A DNA stretch of 35,938 nt, taken from Nitrospira sp. (GTDB lineage: Bacteria; Nitrospirota; Nitrospiria; Nitrospirales; Nitrospiraceae). This document shows positions 15,958-25,241 of this stretch, one piece after another. Numbering within the stretch: position 1 is the stretch's first letter; each line of letters opens with the position of its first letter. The translations under genes and the position numbers were made by a program. The stretch is taken from contig JABMDL010000020.1 of NCBI GenBank assembly GCA_015903945.1, forward strand, positions 1 to 35,938. The letters are read 5' to 3'. The notes under the pieces were generated by a model, which saw nothing but the letters and a program-made list of their open reading frames with translations, was not told the DNA's origin and made no database searches.

Positions 15958-16464
15958 ATGAAACATCTGGGTACGATCGACAATGAGTGCGGCTTCACGA
16001 TGGTTGAAGCGTTGATCGCTGGAGTGATTCTGACCATCTCGCTCATGGGGCTCGCCGGATTTCAAGCTGTCTCTTTAGCAAGGAATGCCGAGTCGAAGGA
16101 AAAAACCGGGGTGACGAATTTCGGAGTCGAAATGGTTGAGCGGATACAGAGTAATCGGCAAAGGGTTTTAGACTACCATGGCATTGACACAGCAGCCTCA
16201 ACACCCTGCCCACAAACGACCACGGCGCAACGACAGGCTCTCGCCGATTGTCAACAGTGGCGCACTGCCCTGACGGCGTCCGGCATCAACGGTGTGCGGG
16301 GCACTGTGACATCCGTCCGAATCGACCCAGATCCGACCACGGGGGTGCCGTCCTTGAATCGTTTCGATGTGGTGGTCACGGTGACATGGAACGCGTCAAC
16401 GGCGGGGGGCACGTCAGTTCAGTCCAAGAGCGCGACCTTTCGGACCGTTGTCGCTCCAGAGTGA
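15958..16464 (+). CDS. pilV: Minor prepilin PilV (cassette 2)
   Basis: A 168-residue prepilin: leader MKHLGTIDNECG, then FTMVEALIAGVILTISLMGLAG with Glu at +5. The helix runs on through FQAVSLARNAESKEKTG, then NFGVEMVERIQSNRQRVLDY, the PilV pattern in which the first part is followed by an ARN-E block and MxERI. Two cysteines (TPCPQ, ADCQQW) may pair, and the C-terminus VVVTVTWNAS is PilV-like. It lies 26 bp after fimT. A longer frame from 15583 overlaps fimT and is rejected. Confidence 0.87.
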   Translation: MKHLGTIDNECGFTMVEALIAGVILTISLMGLAGFQAVSLARNAESKEKTGVTNFGVEMVERIQSNRQRVLDYHGIDTAASTPCPQTTTAQRQALADCQQWRTALTASGINGVRGTVTSVRIDPDPTTGVPSLNRFDVVVTVTWNASTAGGTSVQSKSATFRTVVAPE

Positions 16465-16486
16465 TCGTAGGGGGAGATTGAATCGC

Positions 16487-17599
16487 ATGAAACCTGATAG
16501 GGCGCCTAGGGGCCACATTAACCATGAATCCGGTCTGACGCTGATTGAGTTGATGATCGCCGTCTCCGTAGGGCTGGTCATCATTGGCGCGGCGTTTTCC
16601 ATGCTGATCATGAACCAAAAAGCCACCACGGTGAACGACCAAGTGGTCGAGACCCAACAGAATGTCAGGTTGGCGATGGAACTGCTGGCTCAGGATGTGC
16701 GGCTGGCCAGCTATAACTATGTGGCAAGTGCACCTGGTGCACCGACAGTCGGAGCGTGCAGCATTCCTAATGGGACGGTTTCCCGCCCGGCGGGAATTCG
16801 CCCGATGGATAAGAACCCTGCAGGTGCCGATAACGGTCCCGATAGTATTGCGATGGTCGTGCCGGTACTCGCCGATGTGGTTACACCCTGGGTGCTCTCG
16901 GCCAATGTAGGGGGAACAGGGATTGACCCGGTTCCCTTTAATTCGCTGCCTATGGCCGCGGCGGCCATCACCGATATGGTCAGTCAAGGGTTAGTCGTCG
17001 GGTCCGTGGTCTCAATCGGTGGAGGCGGGGTCAGGGCTGTTTCCGCGGTCAACGCAACCTCACTCACGCTCTCCAGCAACATTGAGGGGAAATTTCCCGC
17101 GGGGTCGCGGGTGTTTTTACTGCAATGCGTGACCTATGCGGTTGCCACCTCGACGGCGACTTGCGGAGCAGGAAACACGGCTTGCTTGACCAGGAACGGA
17201 GTGGTGTTAGTGGATGGGATCGAGGACATCCAATTCTCATACGGATGCGACGGCTGCAGTACGGCCGCGCCGAATCCGCTGTCACCGGATGGTCTGGTCG
17301 ATGAAATCGATGGTGTCAATCCGACGAGCGGGCCATCGATCAATGACTTCGTCACGAACAGCGCCTGGAATCTCCCCCCGATGTCGCCTGAGACCATCAA
17401 ACAAGTCCAGGTCAGCGTGGTGGGCAGGCAGATGATGCAGGACCAAGGATTCAGTGAAATCAATACGCCGGGAGTCAATAGTGGACCGGTGATTGTCAGC
17501 GACCACAATCCTTCAGCCGATCCCGGGTATAACGCGTCGGACTACTCAAAGTTGAGGCGCCGGGTCGTGATGCGAATTCTTCAGCCGAGGAACATGTGA
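16487..17599 (+). CDS. pilW: Minor prepilin PilW (cassette 2)
   Basis: A 370-residue prepilin: leader ending NHESG, then LTLIELMIAVSVGLVIIGAAFS with Glu at +5. The helix continues VNDQVVETQQNVRLAMELLAQDVRLASY, typical of PilW. The globular part has paired cysteines (CDGCS; TATCGAGNTAC) and a closing KLRRRVVMRILQPRN, the usual PilW ending. GGGGGAG (about 16470-16476) precedes ATG 16487; the earlier in-frame start at 16448 overlaps pilV. The last codon overlaps a GTG start of the next gene (GTGA, 17596-17599). Confidence 0.87.
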   Translation: MKPDRAPRGHINHESGLTLIELMIAVSVGLVIIGAAFSMLIMNQKATTVNDQVVETQQNVRLAMELLAQDVRLASYNYVASAPGAPTVGACSIPNGTVSRPAGIRPMDKNPAGADNGPDSIAMVVPVLADVVTPWVLSANVGGTGIDPVPFNSLPMAAAAITDMVSQGLVVGSVVSIGGGGVRAVSAVNATSLTLSSNIEGKFPAGSRVFLLQCVTYAVATSTATCGAGNTACLTRNGVVLVDGIEDIQFSYGCDGCSTAAPNPLSPDGLVDEIDGVNPTSGPSINDFVTNSAWNLPPMSPETIKQVQVSVVGRQMMQDQGFSEINTPGVNSGPVIVSDHNPSADPGYNASDYSKLRRRVVMRILQPRNM

Positions 17600-18237
17600 G
17601 GGCATGGATGATGGGGTCAGCAGAAAATAGGAGTGTGCGGGTAGCGAGTCACGACGCGGCAAGCGAGCACGGGATGGCCCTGCTGACCGTCATGATCATC
17701 ATGCTGTTGATGGTCGTGCTCGCGATCTCCGCGATTACGGTCACCGGGATTGAGACACGAATGTCCGGATTCGTCGCCACAAAGGAAGCGATGTCGACGG
17801 CCGCAGAGTCTTGTGAGGGGACGGCGGTGAACATTATTCAGCAAGCGCTGTATTATGGAGAGATAAGACCGGAGTTTCTCAACAACGCGACTCCCGCGGG
17901 ACCGATTCCGGCGGCCAACAGTGCCACCCTCTTTAGTGAAATTTCCGGTCAGCCGCTTCCTTCACCCGCCCCTCCGAACACGATTGGGGAAAATTATGCT
18001 GATAGCCCCGCATCGGCTCCGAATCTGATAATCACGAGCATTCCCGGACTGACGGTGAACGGGGATATCGATCGCTTGTTCAAGCGACGCAAGGAAGGTT
18101 CGGGGGAACTCAAAGAGATCGTCTACCGCATCACGTGTGTCGCCAGCAACGCCGCGGCAGGGACTTCGAGTACGGTCACGTCCGTCTATAGCTGTACCGT
18201 CGGTGAAACCTGCATGAAACAAATCGGTGCGTCCTAG
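17596..18237 (+). CDS. pilX: Minor pilin PilX (cassette 2)
   Basis: A 213-residue PilX-type protein: SEHG-MALLTVMIIMLLMVVLAISAITVTG, a prepilin helix without Glu at +5, then IETRMSGFVATKEAMSTAAESCEG, which matches the PilX_N pattern. Cysteines near the end (ITCVAS, YSCTVGETC) may pair. The GTG at 17596 overlaps pilW's stop by 4 bp; ATGs at 17608 and 17611 are alternatives that would shorten the leader by 4-5 residues. The next gene has an excellent Shine-Dalgarno that begins inside this stop region. Confidence 0.85.
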   Translation: MRAWMMGSAENRSVRVASHDAASEHGMALLTVMIIMLLMVVLAISAITVTGIETRMSGFVATKEAMSTAAESCEGTAVNIIQQALYYGEIRPEFLNNATPAGPIPAANSATLFSEISGQPLPSPAPPNTIGENYADSPASAPNLIITSIPGLTVNGDIDRLFKRRKEGSGELKEIVYRITCVASNAAAGTSSTVTSVYSCTVGETCMKQIGAS

Positions 18238-18248
18238 GAGGTGGAGTG

Positions 18249-18572
18249 ATGACCACGGCAAGACTGCGTAGGGGCTCTGTGATCGCAGCGTTCGTTCTAG
18301 GGATGTCCTGGTCCATCGTCGGGCTGTCCGTGGGGGCCGAGATGCCGCCCACCGCCATCCTGGCAAGCTTCAAGACGGGAAAGGTCGATGCCGTGTTTAC
18401 ATCGTCGATTAGGATCAGCGGGACGGAATACCGAATCCAGTTTGATGCGAAGATCATGGATCACAAAGAGAATGAAATCTCGCTTGAGGAAGTCTTCTTG
18501 CGGTCCGAGGCGAAGTTTCACGTCAACAAGCTCGGCGAGATCGACATGATGATCGTGATGAGACCTCAGTAG
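18249..18572 (+). CDS. Small exported protein between pilX and pilY1, unrecognised
   Basis: A 107-residue protein with a perfect AGGAGG (18236-18241) 7 nt before ATG 18249. The signal peptide is clear: basic MTTARLRRGS, a hydrophobic VIAAFVLGMSWSIVGLSV core, and probable cleavage near GAE. The mature part is about 75 residues, alternating short beta-like segments (VDAVFTSSIRI, YRIQFDAKIM) and EISLEEVFLRSEAKFHVNKLG, without cysteines. I do not recognise the family. Its location in the pilin-pilY1 operon suggests a periplasmic or tip-complex partner. Confidence 0.75.
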   Translation: MTTARLRRGSVIAAFVLGMSWSIVGLSVGAEMPPTAILASFKTGKVDAVFTSSIRISGTEYRIQFDAKIMDHKENEISLEEVFLRSEAKFHVNKLGEIDMMIVMRPQ

Positions 18573-18669
18573 AGACGACAAGCTCGAGGTGAGTTGCGAA
18601 CGCGGTTCTCATAAACCTTGCGCCTGCAACTTTGACACAAGGTGTGCGGCTGAGCAGTAGGAGGGCGAC

Positions 18670-21600
18670 ATGACGAAACGGTGGACTATAAAGACGTTTG
18701 CGACCCTGATATTCGTCGTATGCGGAGCCTGGTTCGCGCCGAACGTTGTCCAGGCGGTCGTGCCCGTGCGTGTCAATGCCGACTATGCATCCTCGCCGCC
18801 GTTCGTCTCAAACATCGCGACGCCGAACATACTGGTCATAATGGACAATTCGGGAAGTATGGCCAACCGAGCCTGCGAATCCGCGAGTTGCGGAATATTG
18901 CCGGACGGAACGACGTCCACCGTCACCACTTTCGTGGCCACTACTCGGTACAACGGCTTTGCTGATCCCCTGCGCTGCTATGTCTGGGATGCCACCGACA
19001 ACCGGTTTGAGAATGGTGCGGTGAAAGCCGCGCTTAATACCGCCTGCTCCAGCACGCAATGGGACGGGAACTTCATCAATTGGGCCTCCTTCCGTCGCTT
19101 CGATGCGGTCAAGAAGGCCATGACGGGCGGCAACTGCTGGCACCCGACTGCTTCGCCGGTCCGCAATGCGGATGGGACCTGTAAACCCTCCGGAACCCCG
19201 TCGTTGCCGACCGTCAGAGTCCAAAACCTTGGAACGGGCACCGAGGTGACGATAGCGATTCCCTATAGTGGGGGAACCGGGAATGCGAGCTACGTCGGGC
19301 GAATACCGACTGCCTCTTATCCAGGAACCCCTCCGAATATCTATGTGCAAATCCAGAGCACCGGAAACCTCTGCATTGATGACGACAACGGCGGTGGCTG
19401 CCCGGACTCCGGTGGATTTGCGGAAACCGTGCTGCCGGCGATTGCCTTTGCGATGGACAGCGAGCCGACCGGGGTGATTCAGCAGATCGGGGATAAGGCC
19501 CGTTTCGGCCTTGCCGTCTTCAACGCGTCGAGTTCCGATAATGGTATCAAGGTCTTGACCGGCATCGGCTCCAGGCAATCCATCGATTTCAGCGGATCTA
19601 CGGTCGAAACGTTCAACACGAACACAGCGGCTATGGTCGATGCGGTCGATGAGGCATATCCGGCGACCTGGACGCCCCTTGCGGAGAGTCTGTACGATGC
19701 GGTTCGATATGTGGCCCAGATTAACTCGGCCTATTATCCGACCACCTACACGTTTCCCATTGCGTTTTCCGGAGGGAGTTCGAACGGCGTCGCTTTTCAA
19801 GCGACCGGTGTCGGTTCGGTCGGCGGCAGTGAAGTCTCCGCACTGATTGGAACGGAAACCTGTCCGTCCGGCTACATTACCAGCGCTTGCGGACGCGATC
19901 CATACTTCTTCGGGGCCAATCACACGCCGGCCTGGGCGAGTACCTCCCAAGTCGTCAATTGCTGTAAGACATTCATTCTTATCTTTACAGACGGAGAACC
20001 GACAGAAGATCAAAACATTCCGGCCGGTTTGAGGGACAACTCCCACAACGGTGTCGACTGCACCGGCAGTGATGGGGCTGCACCGCCCCGTCCCGTTGAC
20101 GGAACGTGCAATACCCATCCGTTGACACCCTTCAGCGTTTTATTGGGAGAGCATAAGACAGATTACGCCTCCAGTGGCAGCGGCTATTTGGATTCCGTCG
20201 CCTATTGGGCGCACACCAACGATATACGCCCTTGCAGCGGGACCGGTGATGGGACGATTGCCGTGATCGGTGTCACCGGCCATTGCTTGCCCGGCACGCA
20301 GAACGTCACGGTCTATACCTTCTTTGCCTTCGGGAACATCAACGGGCGCGGCATCCTCGCGCAAACGGCCAGACTGGGTGCATTTGAAGATGCCGACAAT
20401 GACGGGATTCCAGACGCCGGTGAGTGGGACAAGGAGAATAATTATACCGGAGCGTCCGGCGCGGATGGCATCCCCGATGCCTATTTCGAGTCGTCTGATG
20501 TGGACGACATTCAGGACAAGATGCTGGCGACGCTCTCCAGTATTATCAGGAAGAGCACATCCGGCGCGGCGGTCTCTGTCTTGGCCACCTCCAGCACCGG
20601 TGAGGGCGCGCTCTATCAGGCCTATTTTTACCCAAGCACTCTAGAGAGCGCGACGAACAAAGACGTGACATGGACCGGGTACACCCAGAGTCTCTGGGTC
20701 GACGGGTTTGGGAACTTGCGGGAGGATACGGTCAGTGACGGGAAGCAGGATTACAAGCTCGATCTCATCGTAAAAACGCGCCTTGATCCCTCAACCAGTA
20801 TCGTGTACGTCGACAAGTACACAGACGCCGATGGGAACGGGATCGCGGACGATATGAACTCGGACGGAGTGATTACGCAGGCAGACTGCACGATCTGCAA
20901 CCAACTGCTCAGCGATATCAAGCCGATCTGGGAGGCGGGGAAACAGCTGGCGCTAAAGGACGCGAGTGCAAGGACGATTCTGACCTGGGTCGACACAGAT
21001 AATGACGGCGTGGTCGACGCCGGAGAGGAGATAGCGTTCAGCACGGCCAACTCCGCGACGCTAGGTCCGTATCTTCGGGCCGCAGCGGCCCCGTCCGCGT
21101 ACACGGCCGATGCAATCATTAACTTCGTCCGCGGGTGCGAAGTCGCGACATGCACAGAGCAGGCGGCGTTGCGAGATCGGCGCCTACAGGTTCCGGTGAC
21201 AAGCGGGACACTCAAGGTCTGGAAGCTCGGCGATGTCGTTGATGCTCCTCCGACGATCGTGGCCGCCCCAAGGGATCGCTATGACATTATTGAGGGAGAT
21301 CCTAGCTATTCGGCGTTCTTCGTCAAATATCGAACGCGCCGGCAGGTGGTCTATGTGGGCGCCAATGACGGGATGCTCCACGCCTTCAATGCGGGCTTTT
21401 ACCATCCGGGAGACGATCCGAGCACCACGACAACGACCGAACACGGGTGGTTCACCCGCACTCCGACAAACAACAGTAGTGGTCCATTACTGGGCGAGGA
21501 ACTGTGGGGATTCATCCCGTACCAGCTGCTCCCGCATTTGCAGTGGTTGACGCGGTCGGACTATCAGCATGTGTACTACGTCGATATGCCGCCCGTGGTC

Positions 21601-23049
21601 AAGGATGTCAGGATCTTCGCCAATGATACGGACCATCCAAACGGATGGGGCACAGTGCTGATCGGCGGGTTCCGCTTGGGCGGCAGTTGCGGGGCTTGTA
21701 CGCCCGGAGGCGGCGGGCCGCCGATGGGTGTGACCATCAGCGGGACCGACCGATACTTCTACAGTGCGTACTTTGTCTTGGATATTACCAATCCGGAAGC
21801 CCCACCGAAACTCCTGTGGTCGTTCTCGGATAGTACCCTCGGGCTCACGACAAGCGTGCCGACGGTGGTCCGGGTCAATCCATTTACCGACTATCACACG
21901 AACAATGCCAATGCCAAGTGGTATCTGCTCGCCGGGTCCGGGCCTACCGGATACGATGGCCGTGCGACGCAAGCCGCCAAGGTGTTCGCGGTGAATATGC
22001 AGACAGGGCCAGGGAGCGCCAATAGCCTGGTCACCAGCTTTCAGACCGGGTCGTGGGCCTCATTCATCGGCGACATGACCGCGTTTGATCGGAATCTCGA
22101 TTACCGGACCGATGTCGTGTATTTCGGCCGTGTCATCAATGATGGAAGCCTTCCGTGGAGAGGCAAGGTCTATCGATTGACCTTGGGATCTGCGCTTCCG
22201 TTCGGTGGAGAGACGGCGGCTGCTTCCTGGGGAATCGATTGGGGAGGAACCCAGGTACCGACGGAAATGCTTGACGAAATTGGATTCTCTACGCCGGTCG
22301 AGATGGGCCCCGTGATGGCCGCACCGACTGTTACCGTCGACGATGCAGCGAGGGCCTGGGTCTTTGTCGGCAGTGGGCGGTACTTCGGGGCGTCGGACAA
22401 AACCGATAAAACGACGCAATACTTTGTCGGGATGAAAGATTCGGTCATCAACGGAGATTGTGTGCAGTACGACGTGGCGGATTGCCACGATAGCAATCTG
22501 GTCGACGTAACGACGGCGCAGATCTGTGTCGTGGGCTATGGGAATTGCGGGCAGACAGCCGGGACGAACCAAGTGACCGGTGTGACCGGTGTGAGCACCC
22601 AGGCACAGCTGATGAGCCTTGTCGGTTCCTCAAGCGGGTGGGTCACCAGGCTTGTGCCCGCGTCGGGGCCTGGAGTGGGTGAACGGGTGCTGAGCGCCGC
22701 CACGGTGTTCGGCGGCATCGTGTTCTTCCCCACATTCACGCCGACGGACGATGTCTGCGCGTCAACGGGAAGCAGTAACTTGTACGCGCTCTTTTACAAG
22801 ACGGGCGGTCCTCATACGGCGCCCGTCGTCGGGACGACGAGTGGAGCCGGAGGGATCGTGAATGTGAATAAATCCACATCCCTCGGTTCCGGGTTAGCGT
22901 TCGGAGCGGTTCCGCACGTCGGTTCTGGCGCCGATGGGACCAGTCCGTACAAGCTGTTCATCAATACCAGCAGCGGTGCGTTGGATGGAAGAGATGTGAA
23001 CTTGGCGATTGATCCAAGAGCGCATTTCGCCTCATGGATCAACATGTAA
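18670..23049 (+). CDS. pilY1: Pilus tip-associated protein PilY1
   Basis: A 1459-residue exported protein of the PilY1 family, which primes pilus assembly with minor pilins and acts as calcium-dependent adhesin and mechanosensor. The signal peptide ends near VVQA. A von Willebrand A-like region has the MIDAS motif D59-NS-G-S63 and later TDGEPTEDQN. Calcium-binding-type loops are seen at about residues 574 (DADNDGIPDAGEWD), 719 (DADGNGIADDMNSDG) and 775 (DTDNDGVVDAGEE). The C-terminal beta-propeller starts near residue 893 (VVYVGANDGMLHAFN) and includes DITNPEAPPKLLWSFSD. Many cysteines are present throughout the first half. AGGAGGG precedes ATG 18670. It closes the cassette 2 operon and is followed by a hairpin. 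Confidence 0.95.
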   Translation: MTKRWTIKTFATLIFVVCGAWFAPNVVQAVVPVRVNADYASSPPFVSNIATPNILVIMDNSGSMANRACESASCGILPDGTTSTVTTFVATTRYNGFADPLRCYVWDATDNRFENGAVKAALNTACSSTQWDGNFINWASFRRFDAVKKAMTGGNCWHPTASPVRNADGTCKPSGTPSLPTVRVQNLGTGTEVTIAIPYSGGTGNASYVGRIPTASYPGTPPNIYVQIQSTGNLCIDDDNGGGCPDSGGFAETVLPAIAFAMDSEPTGVIQQIGDKARFGLAVFNASSSDNGIKVLTGIGSRQSIDFSGSTVETFNTNTAAMVDAVDEAYPATWTPLAESLYDAVRYVAQINSAYYPTTYTFPIAFSGGSSNGVAFQATGVGSVGGSEVSALIGTETCPSGYITSACGRDPYFFGANHTPAWASTSQVVNCCKTFILIFTDGEPTEDQNIPAGLRDNSHNGVDCTGSDGAAPPRPVDGTCNTHPLTPFSVLLGEHKTDYASSGSGYLDSVAYWAHTNDIRPCSGTGDGTIAVIGVTGHCLPGTQNVTVYTFFAFGNINGRGILAQTARLGAFEDADNDGIPDAGEWDKENNYTGASGADGIPDAYFESSDVDDIQDKMLATLSSIIRKSTSGAAVSVLATSSTGEGALYQAYFYPSTLESATNKDVTWTGYTQSLWVDGFGNLREDTVSDGKQDYKLDLIVKTRLDPSTSIVYVDKYTDADGNGIADDMNSDGVITQADCTICNQLLSDIKPIWEAGKQLALKDASARTILTWVDTDNDGVVDAGEEIAFSTANSATLGPYLRAAAAPSAYTADAIINFVRGCEVATCTEQAALRDRRLQVPVTSGTLKVWKLGDVVDAPPTIVAAPRDRYDIIEGDPSYSAFFVKYRTRRQVVYVGANDGMLHAFNAGFYHPGDDPSTTTTTEHGWFTRTPTNNSSGPLLGEELWGFIPYQLLPHLQWLTRSDYQHVYYVDMPPVVKDVRIFANDTDHPNGWGTVLIGGFRLGGSCGACTPGGGGPPMGVTISGTDRYFYSAYFVLDITNPEAPPKLLWSFSDSTLGLTTSVPTVVRVNPFTDYHTNNANAKWYLLAGSGPTGYDGRATQAAKVFAVNMQTGPGSANSLVTSFQTGSWASFIGDMTAFDRNLDYRTDVVYFGRVINDGSLPWRGKVYRLTLGSALPFGGETAAASWGIDWGGTQVPTEMLDEIGFSTPVEMGPVMAAPTVTVDDAARAWVFVGSGRYFGASDKTDKTTQYFVGMKDSVINGDCVQYDVADCHDSNLVDVTTAQICVVGYGNCGQTAGTNQVTGVTGVSTQAQLMSLVGSSSGWVTRLVPASGPGVGERVLSAATVFGGIVFFPTFTPTDDVCASTGSSNLYALFYKTGGPHTAPVVGTTSGAGGIVNVNKSTSLGSGLAFGAVPHVGSGADGTSPYKLFINTSSGALDGRDVNLAIDPRAHFASWINM

Positions 23050-23069
23050 CCAGACAGCGCGTCTTGTGC

Positions 23070-23101
23070 AAGGCAGGGAGGGAAAGTTCCCTCTCTGCCT
23101 T
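23070..23101 (+). terminator. Hairpin after pilY1
   Basis: Inverted repeat AAGGCAGGGAGGGAA / TTCCCTCTCTGCCTT (23070-23084 and 23087-23101), 15 positions with one G-T pair; about 13 bp can form around a small loop. It begins 21 bp after the pilY1 stop. The T tract is poor, so it may be only a partial terminator. It argues that the following lipoprotein gene starts at 23118, not upstream of it. Confidence 0.55.
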
Positions 23102-23117
23102 GTTGGATATCCCTTCC

Positions 23118-24083
23118 ATGTTCTTTCTGTTCATGGTCGTGTTGATCGCCGTCGCCGGTTGTTCACGACATGATGACAGGACCCCTGCACCTGTCAGTCA
23201 GCAGGTTGCCGGCCAGCTTTCCTTCCCCGGAATCAGAAACGTCACGATCGTTCCAAACCCAATAGTCCGAACCACACCGCTGACTGTCTCAATCGAGCGG
23301 GACGGGGCCCACGGAGAGACGTCATCCTATCGGTATCAATGGTTCCTGAATAAAATCGCCGTGCAAGGCGCGACTGGGCCATACTTCGATTCATCTGCCC
23401 TTCGTCGGGGCGATAGGATCCACGTGGTCATGACGGTTCCCGATGCCACAGGAGGGGGTGTGTCATTCCAATCGTCACCAGTGACAGTTCCGAACGTGCT
23501 GCCTGTCATCAAGAGCGTCGCGTTGGAGCAGGACTTCACGTTGGGGGGCCGCCGTCTCTTGGCAAAGGTGGACGCGTTCGATGCTGATCAGGACGACATC
23601 CACTTCGAGTTTCGCTGGTTGCGGAATGACAAAGTCGTGTCGGAAGGGCCGGACAATGTTTTTGACATCACGGATGTGGCCCAGAACGATATCGTTACCG
23701 TCGAAGCCACACCGCACGATCGGGATGGAGGCGGTATACCGGTTCGTGCGAGGCCGCTGGTCTCCGGCAACAATCCTCCCAAAATCCTATCGACGCCATT
23801 GATGATGGCCAATGCGGAATCATATGAATATGCGGTTGAAGCAAAGGACCCTGAAGGCGACGCGGTGGTCTTCGAATTGGAGACAGCCCCCAGCGGGATG
23901 AGCATCGATCGCTCCACGGGGCGCCTAACCTGGAAGCCTTCCCCTGCCATCAAAGGAACGCATCATGTAAAGGTTGTGGCTCTCGACGGAAAAGGAGGAA
24001 GGACGTGGCAGGAATTTGACCTGTCCGTCCCGACGAGCATGCAGGCTCCGCACGAGAATTCAGGCAGCGGTAATGGCTCGTGA
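23118..24083 (+). CDS. Lipoprotein with Ig/cadherin-like domains, downstream of pilY1
   Basis: A 321-residue protein. Its N-terminus MFFLFMVVLIAVAGC is a lipoprotein signal with lipobox VAGC. The mature part has about three beta-sandwich repeats: one at YRYQWFLNKIAVQGATGPYFD, one at FRWLRNDKVVSEGPDNVFD, and a last with KDPEGDAVVFELETAPSGMS, then DRSTGRLTWKPSPA, the putative-Ig (He_PIG) signature. The conserved WxxNG-like strands suggest tandem Ig-type folds. The start is uncertain: a frame opens at 23034 inside pilY1, but the hairpin at 23070-23101 favours 23118. Possibly an outer-membrane pilus or PilY1 partner; this is inference from position. Confidence 0.75.
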   Translation: MFFLFMVVLIAVAGCSRHDDRTPAPVSQQVAGQLSFPGIRNVTIVPNPIVRTTPLTVSIERDGAHGETSSYRYQWFLNKIAVQGATGPYFDSSALRRGDRIHVVMTVPDATGGGVSFQSSPVTVPNVLPVIKSVALEQDFTLGGRRLLAKVDAFDADQDDIHFEFRWLRNDKVVSEGPDNVFDITDVAQNDIVTVEATPHDRDGGGIPVRARPLVSGNNPPKILSTPLMMANAESYEYAVEAKDPEGDAVVFELETAPSGMSIDRSTGRLTWKPSPAIKGTHHVKVVALDGKGGRTWQEFDLSVPTSMQAPHENSGSGNGS

Positions 24084-24118
24084 TTCGGGACCTGACTCGG
24101 ATCAAAGAGCGACGGTTC

Positions 24119-24148
24119 TTGCCAGATCTTCCAACCGTTTGTTAGAAT
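24119..24148 (+). promoter_or_regulatory. Sigma-70-type promoter for phoH
   Basis: TTGCCA (24119-24124, 5 of 6) and TAGAAT (24143-24148, 5 of 6) are separated by 18 bp. The start would be near 24155. GGGGAG at 24165-24170 is the only ribosome-binding-site-like sequence before phoH but lies 18 nt from its GTG. Confidence 0.55.
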
Positions 24149-24188
24149 TCTGTCAGTTGTCCTTGGGGAGCGATCCAACGTCGCACTC

Positions 24189-25241
24189 GTGCGCAAGCTC
24201 AAACTACGAGAAGGCACCAATACCGCCGTTCTGTTCGGTCATCATGACCGGCACTTGAAGTTGATCGAAACAGAACTGGGTGTACGGCTGTCGGCGCGCG
24301 GGGAGGAACTCACTCTGGACGGTCTCCCCGAAGCCGTTCGCCAAGCGGAACGTATTCTTCTCGAACTCGCCTCACTGACGTATGATGGTGTCACGCTGCA
24401 TGCCGACGATGTGACGCAGGCGTTGAACGCGCTACGGCATAGTCCCGATGCCTCCGTGAAGGATGTGCTCGGCGGCCAAGCGGCGATCGTCACGAACAAA
24501 CGGTTCATCGGTCCCAAGACTTCCACACAGAAAGCCTACATCGACGCGATCGAGCAGCACGATGTCGTCATTGCCATCGGACCTGCCGGAACGGGGAAAA
24601 CCTATCTCGCCATGGCGATGGCAGTGAGCGCCTTGATGAAAAAGGAGGTGAGCCGGATCATCTTGGCCCGACCGGCAGTCGAGGCCGGGGAGAAACTCGG
24701 CTTTTTGCCGGGCGACATTTACGAGAAGGTGAATCCCTACCTGCGGCCGCTCTACGACGCGTTGTTCGACATGATGGACATGGAACGGGCAAACCGCCTG
24801 ATTGAACGGGGCGACATCGAAATCGCGCCGCTGGCGTTCATGCGTGGACGTACGCTAAACGATTCATTCGTGATTCTGGACGAGGCGCAAAACGCGACCG
24901 CGGAGCAAATGAAGATGTTTTTGACTCGGCTGGGCTTTCACTCGAAAGTCGTCGTGACCGGCGATATCACGCAGGTGGATTTGCCGAGTGATCGCGTCTC
25001 CGGGCTCATCGACATCACGGACATCTTGTGCGATATCGAGGGCATCGCCTTCGTCTATTTCAACGAAACGGACGTGGTGCGCCATCGGTTAGTCCAGGAA
25101 ATCATCAAGGCCTATGATCGCCATCAACCGGACGCCGGCAGCGCCCCCAGGCCAGCCGGGCGACACGGGGTTTCCTCCATGACCCGCAAGTCGTCTCCAC
25201 TCAAGCCACCGCATCGAGACTCCTCGAGCCAATCTCATTAG
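24189..25241 (+). CDS. phoH: PhoH-family ATPase
   Basis: A 350-residue PhoH-like protein, linked to RNA metabolism and ribosome maturation together with YbeY. An N-terminal KH-like region (LKLIETELGVRLSARGEELTLDG) precedes the P-loop domain: Walker A GPAGTGKT (131-138), RPAVEAGEKLGFLPGD, Walker B FVILDEAQNAT, and VVTGDITQVDLP. The C-terminal 25 residues (Ser/Pro/His-rich) are beyond the conserved fold. The start is GTG 24189, since no in-frame ATG lies before the fold. The stop codon TAG (25239-25241) is the first three bases of the repeat element at 25239-25453, so the present C-terminus was probably set by that insertion. Confidence 0.93.
   Translation: MRKLKLREGTNTAVLFGHHDRHLKLIETELGVRLSARGEELTLDGLPEAVRQAERILLELASLTYDGVTLHADDVTQALNALRHSPDASVKDVLGGQAAIVTNKRFIGPKTSTQKAYIDAIEQHDVVIAIGPAGTGKTYLAMAMAVSALMKKEVSRIILARPAVEAGEKLGFLPGDIYEKVNPYLRPLYDALFDMMDMERANRLIERGDIEIAPLAFMRGRTLNDSFVILDEAQNATAEQMKMFLTRLGFHSKVVVTGDITQVDLPSDRVSGLIDITDILCDIEGIAFVYFNETDVVRHRLVQEIIKAYDRHQPDAGSAPRPAGRHGVSSMTRKSSPLKPPHRDSSSQSH

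Noticed and set aside
18808..20118. 436-residue frame antisense to pilY1
   Set aside because: Shadow of the GC3-biased pilY1 frame; no start signal, no domain.
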